47,928 nucleotides of DNA from positions 1 through 47,928 of the forward strand of contig NZ_LXQB01000013.1 in assembly GCF_004421185.1 (NCBI RefSeq), written 5' to 3'. This stretch comes from Methylacidiphilum sp. Yel (GTDB lineage: Bacteria; Verrucomicrobiota; Verrucomicrobiia; Methylacidiphilales; Methylacidiphilaceae). Of the stretch, positions 32,552 through 40,891 are shown one piece after another (position 1 is the first letter of the stretch; each line of letters opens with the position of its first letter). The notes beneath the pieces are model-generated. The model was given only the letters and a program-made list of their open reading frames with translations. It was not told the DNA's origin and searched no databases. The translations under genes and the position numbers were made by a program.

Positions 32552-33511
32552 ATGAAAGTCATCCTTGTCTCACGTTTTGGGGGGCCTGAAGTTCTTGAAT
32601 TGAAAGAAACTCCCCTTCCTCAGCTACGCCCGGCCTCGGTCCTGATAGCAGTTAAAGCAGCTGGGGTCAATCCAGTAGATACCTATTTAAGGGCAGGTAG
32701 TTTTGGTTACCAACCAAATCTTCCTTTTATACCAGGTATCGATGGAGCCGGTATTATTGAAGAAGTCGGCGAAGGAGTATCAAAGTTTCATAAAGGTCAA
32801 GCCGTTTTCTTTCAAGGAGTCTTAGGCAGTTATGCACAATACATTGTTTGTCCTGAAGATCGGGTCTTTGAACTTCCTCAAGGTTTTTCTTTTTCACAAG
32901 GCGCTGCCATTGGAAGTCCTTATGCGACTGCCTATCATGCATTGTTCCAATGCGCTGGTGCTGAAGCAGGGCAAACAGTTCTTGTTCATGGGGCTAGTGG
33001 TGGGGTTGGGATAGCGGCTGTACAGTGGGCCAAGAGTCGTGGGCTTCGAGTTTTGGCTACAGCAGGAACAGCAAAAGGCAAAGAACTAGTGCTCGATGTG
33101 GGGGCTGAGATGGTCTTTAATCATGGAGAAGAAGGGTATGTTAACAAAATTTTAGAATATACTCAAAATCAAGGAATCGATATCATTCTAGAGATGCTTG
33201 CGAATAAAAACCTTGAGAACGATTTTTCTCTTTTAGCGAACTATGGCAAAATTCTTGTTATTGGAAATCGGGGCAAAATTGAAATCGATCCACGAAACAT
33301 CTTAAGAAAAGAGATTTCTGTCATTGGAGTAAATCTTTTTCTTGCAAGCTCTTCTCAAAGAAAAGCCATATTCGCTGCTATAGAAGCAGGCTTGAAAAAT
33401 AAGAGCTTATGGCCAATCATTCGTGCAGAAATTCCATTAGAGCAGGCAGCGTTGGCCCATAAAATGATTATGGAAGGGGGAGCGACTGGCAAAATTGTTC
33501 TTATCATTTAA
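32552..33511 (+). CDS. Quinone-oxidoreductase-type MDR protein (zinc-free)
   Basis: A medium-chain dehydrogenase/reductase of 319 aa in the NADPH:quinone reductase (zeta-crystallin) branch. It has a GroES-like N-domain (AAGVNPVDTYLRAG, PFIPGIDGAGIIEEVGEGVS) and a nucleotide-binding domain with VLVHGASGGVGIAAVQWAK (GxxGGVG). The catalytic and structural zinc cysteines of alcohol dehydrogenases are missing, as expected in this branch. The substrate is not predictable. It is 40 bases after thiE and ends the operon. Confidence 0.85.
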   Translation: MKVILVSRFGGPEVLELKETPLPQLRPASVLIAVKAAGVNPVDTYLRAGSFGYQPNLPFIPGIDGAGIIEEVGEGVSKFHKGQAVFFQGVLGSYAQYIVCPEDRVFELPQGFSFSQGAAIGSPYATAYHALFQCAGAEAGQTVLVHGASGGVGIAAVQWAKSRGLRVLATAGTAKGKELVLDVGAEMVFNHGEEGYVNKILEYTQNQGIDIILEMLANKNLENDFSLLANYGKILVIGNRGKIEIDPRNILRKEISVIGVNLFLASSSQRKAIFAAIEAGLKNKSLWPIIRAEIPLEQAALAHKMIMEGGATGKIVLII

Positions 33512-33591
33512 CCAGTCTTTTTTTCCTATTAGAGATTTAGAACCTCATCACTCCAGTGTAGTTTAGGCTTTGCCAATTCTGTATTAATAAT

Positions 33592-33620
33592 AAAAAAAGG
33601 GCTTCCAGTTTGGAAGCCCT
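33592..33620 (-). terminator. Rho-independent terminator of the beta-barrel gene
   Basis: A perfect 10-bp stem AGGGCTTCCA / TGGAAGCCCT with a three-base loop is followed on the minus strand by seven T residues. It lies 26 bases past the stop of the outer-membrane protein. The stem could also stop plus-strand transcription from the reductase, but that side has no T-tract. Confidence 0.88.
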
Positions 33621-33645
33621 ATAATTAATTATAACTCCTAACTTT

Positions 33646-34539
33646 TTACCAAAACACATATTTAGCACCAAGCACTCCAATATAGTTCAGCATTTCCCCA
33701 AAGTGCATGGACTCATTACCTACTGCAGTCCCGTAATTAAGAATCGGATTGTTCATGTAGAGGAACTTAAATTCCACAAACAAACTGAGTTCTCTTGTAA
33801 AATAATATTCAGTACCAGCAATTGGAGTAAATACGAATCCACCGTCGGTAGTGCTTGCCCCATTAACAATCCCGTGACCTAAAATACTCTGACTAATATT
33901 ACTTGCAGACAGGTAATAACCACCAACACCCATACCGATATATGGAACAAGCTTCCAAGGCGTCACCAACTTTAATAATCCATTAATAGTCAATATCCCC
34001 ATGTTTAACTGCATGCCCGTATTAGTCCCGAAGCCTGTAAAAACTCCAGCATGACCAAAACCCGTGACTCCTGTACCTGACTGAGAATTCCCAATATAAA
34101 ATCCATCAAATTCTGCGGCAGGCATTAAATACCACCCTTTACCAGCCAGGTTATCTCCAAGTTCCCATCCTTTCCACTGATAACCAACTTTGACACCACC
34201 AACCCACTGCCAATTACCTCCTAAATTTCCATTGCCAATCAACCCAGAACTGAAATTTGAGGTATAATGGTTGGTATCCATGTAGCCAGCGCCCCCATAA
34301 AGGCCTGCATATAATCCTTCTTTGGGACGAAACGCTTCTTCTTTGGATAATTCTTTCTGTTCCTTCATCTCCTTGCTGGCTTCCTTCATTTCTTTATCCC
34401 CGCCTGCACTGGATAAGTCCGTCGATGTGGAAGCCGCACTATCTCCTTCTTCAATTCCCGCTCTCAAAGGTTGTATCACTGCAAGTGTAAACAAACCAAT
34501 TGCAGGTACCAAATAACGGAGTGTTTTCCTCCTCTTCAT
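33646..34539 (-). CDS. Outer-membrane beta-barrel protein
   Basis: The protein (297 aa) has a signal peptide (KRRKTLRYLVPAIGLFTLAV to about residue 27), then a Lys/Glu-rich segment (DKEMKEASKEMKEQKELSKE). A run of amphipathic strands follows: GLYAGLYGGAGYM, WVGGVKVGYQWKGWE, LMPAAEFDGFY, VPYIGMGVGGYYLS and LSLFVEFKFLYM. The last residue is Trp (AKYVFW), the aromatic end expected for BAM-inserted barrels. OmpA/OMP_b-brl type, about eight to ten strands. A strong AAGGAGG site precedes the ATG, and the terminator is well formed, which together suggest high expression as a single-gene unit. Specific role unknown. Confidence 0.82.
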   Translation of the reverse strand: MKRRKTLRYLVPAIGLFTLAVIQPLRAGIEEGDSAASTSTDLSSAGGDKEMKEASKEMKEQKELSKEEAFRPKEGLYAGLYGGAGYMDTNHYTSNFSSGLIGNGNLGGNWQWVGGVKVGYQWKGWELGDNLAGKGWYLMPAAEFDGFYIGNSQSGTGVTGFGHAGVFTGFGTNTGMQLNMGILTINGLLKLVTPWKLVPYIGMGVGGYYLSASNISQSILGHGIVNGASTTDGGFVFTPIAGTEYYFTRELSLFVEFKFLYMNNPILNYGTAVGNESMHFGEMLNYIGVLGAKYVFW

Positions 34540-34830
34540 AGTATATCCTCCTTCTTTTTCATATTTGGAATAACATTTATGCTATTCTTTCTGTAAGTTT
34601 TCTTTTTTTCAAAATTTACAAGAAATGTCAAACAAATTTCTAAAATATTTTGGAAAAATAAGAATTTTTTTTATTTCCCTAACACTTTTACCTATTTTTT
34701 TCTTATTCTTCCTTTCCATTTCTCCAAAATCTTATTTAAAGCAAATACTTACTTACATTAAGGTTCATAGATTGATCAACACTTTTTTTATAAAAGTTTT
34801 CATTTTTTTTAGTATTTTTTACAAACCTAG
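34540..34830. other. AT-rich gap upstream of the beta-barrel gene
   Basis: Very AT-rich; contains the promoter of the barrel gene. A plus-strand frame at 34625-34834 would encode a hydrophobic peptide, but it looks like chance in low-complexity DNA. No terminator for ileS was recognised. Confidence 0.4.
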
Positions 34831-37536
34831 CTAGCGACTATACGCCTTTTCTTGTAGCACTTTTAAGCATCTCTCACATACATGTGGAAATTCAGGATCT
34901 TCATTCCTCTGGGCAAAAAGACTGAATTTCCAGCACCGTGGGCATTTTCCTCCTGGAGCTTTTATCACTTCGATTTCCGTTTTTTCTGCTCGGCAAAGTT
35001 CCAACTGCGATACCAGCAATACTTCTGTTAAAAGAGGAATGTCTTTTTCTTCAAATTCATGCGTATGAAGGATTACCTTCGCTTCTAAGTTCTTCCCAAT
35101 TCGCTTCTCTCTTCTAGCTTGCTCCAGTTCAATATTGGCTAGATCCCTTAATCGCAATATTTTTTGCCACCGTTGCTCGAGCTGTGTTCCCTCCTGTTTG
35201 TCTTTTTCTGTAGGAAAAAGCTCAAGATGGATTGAATTCTTTTTCCCAAAACCTCGCCATGCTTCTTCTGCGGTAAAAGGGATAATTGGAGCAAGGAGTT
35301 TAACAAGAGATTCAAAGGCTCGGTGCAAGACGGTTTGTGCTGACCTCCTAGAAAGCCAGTTTTTCCCATCGCAGTACAACCTGTCTTTTAGGATATCGAT
35401 GTAAAAACTCGATAGCTCAACAGAACAAAATCGGACTAAAGATTGATAGACCTGTGGAAATTCATAGTTGGCATAGGATGCTTTTGTTTTTTTAATTAGT
35501 TGATCGATGCAAAAATCAAAATACCTATCGATTTCCAAGAGCTCATTTTCGGGGACGGAATGGATGGTAGGATCGAAATCAAAGAGATTGCCTAAAAGGA
35601 TCCTTAAGCTATTCCTAATCAATCGATAAGAATCAGAAAGCCTAGAAAATATTTCCTTGGAAAATGGAACATCTTCAGAAAATTCTTCACTGGCCACCCA
35701 AAGCCGAAGAAGATCAGCTCCATATTCTTTAATCTGTTCAGATAAGTCTTTGGCACCTGAGGATTTGGAAAGTTTTTTGCCATCAAGATCGACCACAAAT
35801 CCATGAGTAAGTACGGATTTAAAGGGTGCCTTTCCTTTTGATGCCACCCCAAGCAGCAGGGAGGATTGAAACCAACCGCGATGTTGATCGCTTCCTTCAA
35901 GATAAAGATCGGCAGGATTTTCTCCCCTAGGTACAAGCACTGCAAAATGGCTGGAACCTGAATCTATCCAGACATCGAGCGTATCCATTCCTTTTTCATA
36001 GCCAGATGGAACATCAAACTTTTTTCTTAGCTCTTCTGAATCTAGTTGGAACCACAAATCGGTCCCTTGCTCTTCAACCATGTCGGCAAAGCGTCTGATA
36101 ATTTTTGGATCGAGGAGCGGCTCGCCATCTTTTCTGTAAAAAACCGGGATGGGGATCCCCCAGTATCTTTGCCGAGAAATACACCAATCTTTGCGGCTTT
36201 CAACAGCTCCTTTGATCCTGTTTTCTCCTCGCTTAGGGATCCATTGAACCTTTTCAATTTCATGGAGAGCTTGGATTTTGAACGCTTCAATATTGATGAA
36301 CCATTGGGGCACAGACCGAAAAATAATAGGGGTTTTTGAGCGCCAACAAAAAGGATAATCATGAACATAAAGTTTTTTTGCCCATAAAAGCCCTCTTTCT
36401 TCGAGTATGTCACAAAGGAGAGGATTGGCATCGAAAACATTCATCCCAACGATCTTTTCTATGCCGCATTCTTTTGTGAATCTTCCCAAATCATCCACCG
36501 GAGAAAATACTGCTAATCCTTTTTCTACCCCCAGTTGATAATCTTCCATTCCATGGCCTGGAGCAATATGGACAATCCCACTGCCCGTTTCTTCACTGAC
36601 AAAATCAGCTGCGTAGACTTCCCCATACCTAGGGAGAAGGGGATGAACATATTGTAACCCTTCCAGTTTCTTACCCCTAGAAAAAGAAAGGATTAGAGTC
36701 GATTCAGAGAGTTTAGGAATTGTTGGTGCAAGCTTGGAGGAGACGATAATATATTTACTGCCTACACTTCTTAACTCATAAGAGAGATCAGGATTTACTG
36801 CTAAAGCTAAGTTTGCAGGCAAGGTCCATGGAGTCGTTGTCCAAACAAGAAAAGAGGAGCCTTGAGGCAACCCTCCTTCTTTGCAGCTCATCTCTGAAAC
36901 AGGAAATTCCACATAGATGGAGATGTCTTCCTTTTTCTGATATTCTACTTCGGCTTCGGCAAGGGCCGTTTTACAGCCAATACTCCAAAAGACAGGACGC
37001 AGTCCTCGGTAGACTAATTTTTTTTCGACTAGTTCAGCGAAAAGTCTTAGCTCGTTGGCTTCGTAATGAGGATCCATGGTGATATAAGGATTATCCCATG
37101 CTCCGAATACACCAAGCCGCTTGAACTGTTCTTTTTGCACTTCAATCCATCGCTTAGCATATTCCTTACACTTTTCCCGGATGGTAGGAGGATCATTGGA
37201 GAAGGAGGGGGTCTCGCTCATCACCTTATGTTCAATTGGTAGTCCATGACAATCCCACCCAGGAATATAAGGACATTGAAAGCCAAACATATTTTTGGAT
37301 TTAAGAACAATGTCTTTAAGTATTTTGTTCAGCCCACTGCCCATATGAGCTTTGCCGTTGGCAAAAGGAGGCCCATCATGAAGAATGAACTTAGGACTGT
37401 TTTTTCTCAGTTCCAAAAGGGTTGCATAGACCTTTTCTTTTTCCCATACTTCGATCCATTGAGGCTCCCTTTTGGGAAGGTCAGCTTTCATTGGAAACTC
37501 TGTTTTGGGTAATAAGACAGTAAGACTGTAATCCAT
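34831..37536 (-). CDS. ileS: Isoleucyl-tRNA synthetase
   Basis: IleRS charges tRNA-Ile. The 901-aa enzyme is class Ia. The ATP motif normally HIGH reads HMGS (residues 64-67, in PPFANGKAHMGSGLNKILKD); the second signature is KLSKS (in LDGKKLSKSSGAKDLSEQ). The editing domain lies between, with WTTTPWTLPANLALAVNP. The C-terminus has a zinc-ribbon with CPRCW and CERC cysteine pairs, as in the bacterial IleS1 form. It is the last gene of the resB-pheS-ileS run, 43 bases after pheS. Confidence 0.97.
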   Translation of the reverse strand: MDYSLTVLLPKTEFPMKADLPKREPQWIEVWEKEKVYATLLELRKNSPKFILHDGPPFANGKAHMGSGLNKILKDIVLKSKNMFGFQCPYIPGWDCHGLPIEHKVMSETPSFSNDPPTIREKCKEYAKRWIEVQKEQFKRLGVFGAWDNPYITMDPHYEANELRLFAELVEKKLVYRGLRPVFWSIGCKTALAEAEVEYQKKEDISIYVEFPVSEMSCKEGGLPQGSSFLVWTTTPWTLPANLALAVNPDLSYELRSVGSKYIIVSSKLAPTIPKLSESTLILSFSRGKKLEGLQYVHPLLPRYGEVYAADFVSEETGSGIVHIAPGHGMEDYQLGVEKGLAVFSPVDDLGRFTKECGIEKIVGMNVFDANPLLCDILEERGLLWAKKLYVHDYPFCWRSKTPIIFRSVPQWFINIEAFKIQALHEIEKVQWIPKRGENRIKGAVESRKDWCISRQRYWGIPIPVFYRKDGEPLLDPKIIRRFADMVEEQGTDLWFQLDSEELRKKFDVPSGYEKGMDTLDVWIDSGSSHFAVLVPRGENPADLYLEGSDQHRGWFQSSLLLGVASKGKAPFKSVLTHGFVVDLDGKKLSKSSGAKDLSEQIKEYGADLLRLWVASEEFSEDVPFSKEIFSRLSDSYRLIRNSLRILLGNLFDFDPTIHSVPENELLEIDRYFDFCIDQLIKKTKASYANYEFPQVYQSLVRFCSVELSSFYIDILKDRLYCDGKNWLSRRSAQTVLHRAFESLVKLLAPIIPFTAEEAWRGFGKKNSIHLELFPTEKDKQEGTQLEQRWQKILRLRDLANIELEQARREKRIGKNLEAKVILHTHEFEEKDIPLLTEVLLVSQLELCRAEKTEIEVIKAPGGKCPRCWKFSLFAQRNEDPEFPHVCERCLKVLQEKAYSR

Positions 37537-37579
37537 GAAAAATCCTCTTTAAAAAATGGTTCTAAAAGTTTCCATTCCT

Positions 37580-38653
37580 TCAAAAGGAAGGGCTTAAATT
37601 CTTTAAAAACCGAAAATCATTTTCGGAGAACAATCTCAGATCCGGCACCTGATGGACAACCATCAAGTATCTTTCAATGCCGAAGCCAAAAGCAAATCCA
37701 GAATATACTTCTGGATCTATTCCCATATTTAAAAATACTTTTGGATGAACCATCCCACAACCACACAGCTCCAGCCATCTGGGTGCTTCTCCCTCCTGCG
37801 TAGCGATGGCCCCATCTACTTCAAAACTTGGTTCAGTAAATGGAAAATAATGAGGCCTAAACCGAAATTGCAACTGATTTCCTAAAAGCTCTCTAAAAAA
37901 ATATTCAAGGGTTCCTTTGAGATCGGCAAGACTAATTCCTTTATCAACAACTAACCCTTCGACCTGCCAGAAAACGATCGAATGAGTGGCATCGATTTCG
38001 TCTCGTCTGTAACATCTTCCAGGAGCAATCATACGGATCGGCAGTTGGTTTTTTTTCATGACCCGTATCTGGACTGGAGAAGTTTGTGGACGCAAAAGCA
38101 GCCTACCAGGAGAATTGTCTTCAAGGCTTAGGTTTTCTTTGATATAAAAAGTGTCTTGTTCATTGCGGGCAGGATGCCCTAAGGGAATATTCAATGCATC
38201 AAAATTGTTGTATTCGCTTTCAATTTCAGGGCCACATTCGATTGTAAAGCCGATTCTTTGGAAAATCTCGATAATTTTTTTTAGAGCGATAGAAATTGGA
38301 TGAAGCGTGCCAGAAAGAAAGGGTCTACCGGGCAGGGTACTGTCAGCTAAGGAGGGTGATGGAAAAGCAGACTGCGAAAAGGAATCAGCCGCAGATAAAG
38401 AAATTTCCTTCTTGTGTAGACTTTCCTGTAGCTTCGATTTGAGCTCGTTGAGTTTTTTGCCTACTATTGGTCTACTTTCTTTGGGTAGTTGGCCTATTTT
38501 TTCCAGTAAAGTGGAAACTATCCCCCTGCGTCCAAAATACTTGATCCGCAGGGACTCGATCGCTTCCTTGGTTGTGATGGCTGAAAGCTCTTCGGAAAAA
38601 CGTTTTTCTAAAATTTCTAATTCTTTATCCATAGGAGGGTCCCAAACATTCAT
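37580..38653 (-). CDS. pheS: Phenylalanyl-tRNA synthetase alpha subunit
   Basis: PheS is the catalytic subunit of the heterotetrameric PheRS. The 357-aa protein has an N-terminal coiled-coil (residues about 8-95) that binds tRNA, then class II motif 1 near GPEIESEYNNFDALNIP, motif 2 in RCYRRDEIDATHS, and motif 3 in FGFGIERYLMV. The block HPARNEQDTFYI is typical. The first ATG (38653) was kept; the ATG seven codons later is equally possible and closer to the family start. Unusually, pheT is not next to it: ileS follows instead. Confidence 0.95.
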   Translation of the reverse strand: MNVWDPPMDKELEILEKRFSEELSAITTKEAIESLRIKYFGRRGIVSTLLEKIGQLPKESRPIVGKKLNELKSKLQESLHKKEISLSAADSFSQSAFPSPSLADSTLPGRPFLSGTLHPISIALKKIIEIFQRIGFTIECGPEIESEYNNFDALNIPLGHPARNEQDTFYIKENLSLEDNSPGRLLLRPQTSPVQIRVMKKNQLPIRMIAPGRCYRRDEIDATHSIVFWQVEGLVVDKGISLADLKGTLEYFFRELLGNQLQFRFRPHYFPFTEPSFEVDGAIATQEGEAPRWLELCGCGMVHPKVFLNMGIDPEVYSGFAFGFGIERYLMVVHQVPDLRLFSENDFRFLKNLSPSF

Positions 38654-38679
38654 GGCAATATTTTGCTATGAAAAGACAT

Positions 38680-40596
38680 CTAAGAGAGGGAACGAGAATT
38701 AAGCGTTGAACAAGCCGCCTTTTCATCCGTTTTTGCTCCTGCACTCTCTTCTTTGTCTAGCACCACGGGAGGTTTCGGACTAATAAAAAACATGGTTAAA
38801 ATACCAATGCAGATCATAAGAGAGCCTATCCATTTGAAAGGCCAGCCTGGATCATAAAGAACCTGCAAAGTACTTTCGTTCAAATCTTGTGGGTTCCACG
38901 AGGATTGGGAAAACTTGTAGTTAAGCCCTAAGACTGATCTCCAAAATCCTCCAGGATAGGAAGCGGGATAATTCATATGAGCCTTCCCAATGACAATTTT
39001 TTTAGTTTTTGGGTCTTCAAACTTAAGGGTGCTGATAAAATCTGAAGGAGCATCAGAACCTTCATTTCTAGGAACTTCAAATTTTTCCAGGGATACAAAA
39101 AAGGGTAAGGAGAGGATCTTAAAACCATAACTAATTTGTAGTGGAATATTATTTAGTACAAAGCTTTGTGGATATCCAGAGAGGATCCAAAGGGCTTGGG
39201 ACTTTTCCTTAGTTTGTTTGTCTTCTATCCAACCATGAATTCCCGGAGGGAGGACCTGAGCAATATTGGCTTGAGAAAGTCTTTGCTTTTGAATTTCACT
39301 GGTAATAGTGGCCGAAGGTTCATAGCGCAGTAGAGTGGCTGACCAGTCTGCCCATCCTAAAAGAAAGGTTTTACCGATAGCCATTTGTCCTTCCTGATAG
39401 GGTTTTCCATTGCGAAGGAGCTGATAGTTGATCGTTCCATTAGGAGCATCCCACATCCTAAAAACCAATTTTTGTGTGCGATTCTGTTGCCAGTACACAT
39501 GCACAAGGATGGCTGGATTAAGAGGTTCTCCAGATAAGGAGGTGGGTTTACCCTCTTTTATCGAAAAATTTGGCCAATACTCAGCAACTTCCATTTTTCC
39601 CTCCGCTGGAAGATCGACCACCTTCTGCATGATTTCATTCAATGGCCAAGCCCTTTTTTCTCCATCCTGGCTGATAACCACAACATAGAGAGATCTGTTC
39701 GATGGGGAAGGGTTGTCCCATAAAAGAAAATATTTGTAAATAGAATTGACCCCTTCATGGGCATGAATGACAGATTGATCGGGCGCATTGGCAAAAAGGA
39801 CAGCTGATTCATGGAAAGTCTCTCCATCTGAGTCGGATGGCTCTTTCATTTCAATTCTTGCCATTCCAAAAAAATCTTCATACCACCTAGAAGGATCATT
39901 CTTCAATAGCACATAGGTGAACTTTTGATTAGCCATTTTGCTTTTCAATTCAATAAGGACTCCTGGGCTTCCAGAATTTTGTTGAGGAGATAAGTTTTCA
40001 CTGAGAAACAGTTCTTTGGCATAATCATCGGTATAAAACTTTAGTCCTGTTCCAGGAATGTCAATGGATCGTGGAGCCTTGGATGAAGGCCTCCAGAGTT
40101 CAGCAGGAAATCTGTATTCTTCGATTTCCTTCAGAATGGGATTCTGCACTAAAAGGACCGTCTCTTTAGTGGTTAATCTGTTTTTTGGTATCCCACCAGC
40201 TTCTAAGGTTATAAATCCCTCAAAGCCTTTTTGCAATCCAATCAAAGCACCAATCAAAAGGATGATAATCCCATAGTGGGTGACAATAAACCCAATATGT
40301 CTTTTTTTCCATGGAATCCGTGTCAATGTCACCGCAAAAAGATTAATGCACAGTAAAATAAGCCAGCCAAAAAACCAGGGAGATTTGTAGATATAAAACT
40401 GAGCAACCTGAGTATCTAACCTAGATTCTACAATTGTTGCTATTGCACAGCCCAAAGCTATCGATAAAAGAAGAAAAATCGCTAACCGAAGGGAGCCTAA
40501 CAGATGGATGATTTTCCAATAGAACGAATTCTTTTTCCTTTCTTCTATGAGCTTTTTTCGTTCGATTTCTGATAAATTACTAAAAAATAATCTCAC
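38680..40596 (-). CDS. resB: ResB-like cytochrome c biogenesis protein
   Basis: The protein (638 aa) shows ResB/Ccs1 topology: three N-terminal membrane helices (LRLAIFLLLSIALGCAIATI about 34-53, WFFGWLILLCINLFAVTL about 73-90, and GFIVTHYGIIILLIGALIGL about 102-121), a large periplasmic domain, and a last helix (WIGSLMICIGILTMFFI near 593-609). The HYG histidine near 107 is in the position linked to heme. ResB with ResC (CcsA) transfers heme to apocytochrome c in system II. No resC is adjacent here. It heads the run with pheS and ileS, 26 bases before pheS. Confidence 0.83.
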   Translation of the reverse strand: MRLFFSNLSEIERKKLIEERKKNSFYWKIIHLLGSLRLAIFLLLSIALGCAIATIVESRLDTQVAQFYIYKSPWFFGWLILLCINLFAVTLTRIPWKKRHIGFIVTHYGIIILLIGALIGLQKGFEGFITLEAGGIPKNRLTTKETVLLVQNPILKEIEEYRFPAELWRPSSKAPRSIDIPGTGLKFYTDDYAKELFLSENLSPQQNSGSPGVLIELKSKMANQKFTYVLLKNDPSRWYEDFFGMARIEMKEPSDSDGETFHESAVLFANAPDQSVIHAHEGVNSIYKYFLLWDNPSPSNRSLYVVVISQDGEKRAWPLNEIMQKVVDLPAEGKMEVAEYWPNFSIKEGKPTSLSGEPLNPAILVHVYWQQNRTQKLVFRMWDAPNGTINYQLLRNGKPYQEGQMAIGKTFLLGWADWSATLLRYEPSATITSEIQKQRLSQANIAQVLPPGIHGWIEDKQTKEKSQALWILSGYPQSFVLNNIPLQISYGFKILSLPFFVSLEKFEVPRNEGSDAPSDFISTLKFEDPKTKKIVIGKAHMNYPASYPGGFWRSVLGLNYKFSQSSWNPQDLNESTLQVLYDPGWPFKWIGSLMICIGILTMFFISPKPPVVLDKEESAGAKTDEKAACSTLNSRSLS

Positions 40597-40891
40597 TTTT
40601 TTTTACTTGCTTAAAATAAAAGTATATAAAAAAACTTCTTAGATTCTAGGCGCATTAGATTCTCTTCTCAAGTATAAAATGGATCCCTTAAGAGTGTATT
40701 TTCGTTCACCCAATAGGTGCGTAGAAGCCGCTTTAGCTTTCGTAGGAAGATAGCCTTGGGTACCGAAAGAATTATATTTTCTTGAAAATAACTGGGCTAC
40801 AATGAAAGAATAATGGCAAAGGATTAAGTAAAAAAAAAAGAGATTTTTTTTCAAGCATGGCATGGTTTGAGGAAATCCAGAATCAATAATT

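Noticed and set aside
34625-34834. 69-residue hydrophobic plus-strand frame
   Set aside because: Very AT-rich, no ribosome site, residues limited to those coded by A/T-rich codons.
40639-40860. Minus-strand frame with a signal-like start upstream of resB
   Set aside because: Could be a small secreted peptide, but it has no clear ribosome site, extends into fhs in its longer form, and shows no repeat or motif.
40597-40891. Search for a folate or ZTP riboswitch before fhs
   Set aside because: None of the conserved core sequences of those classes was recognised on the plus strand.
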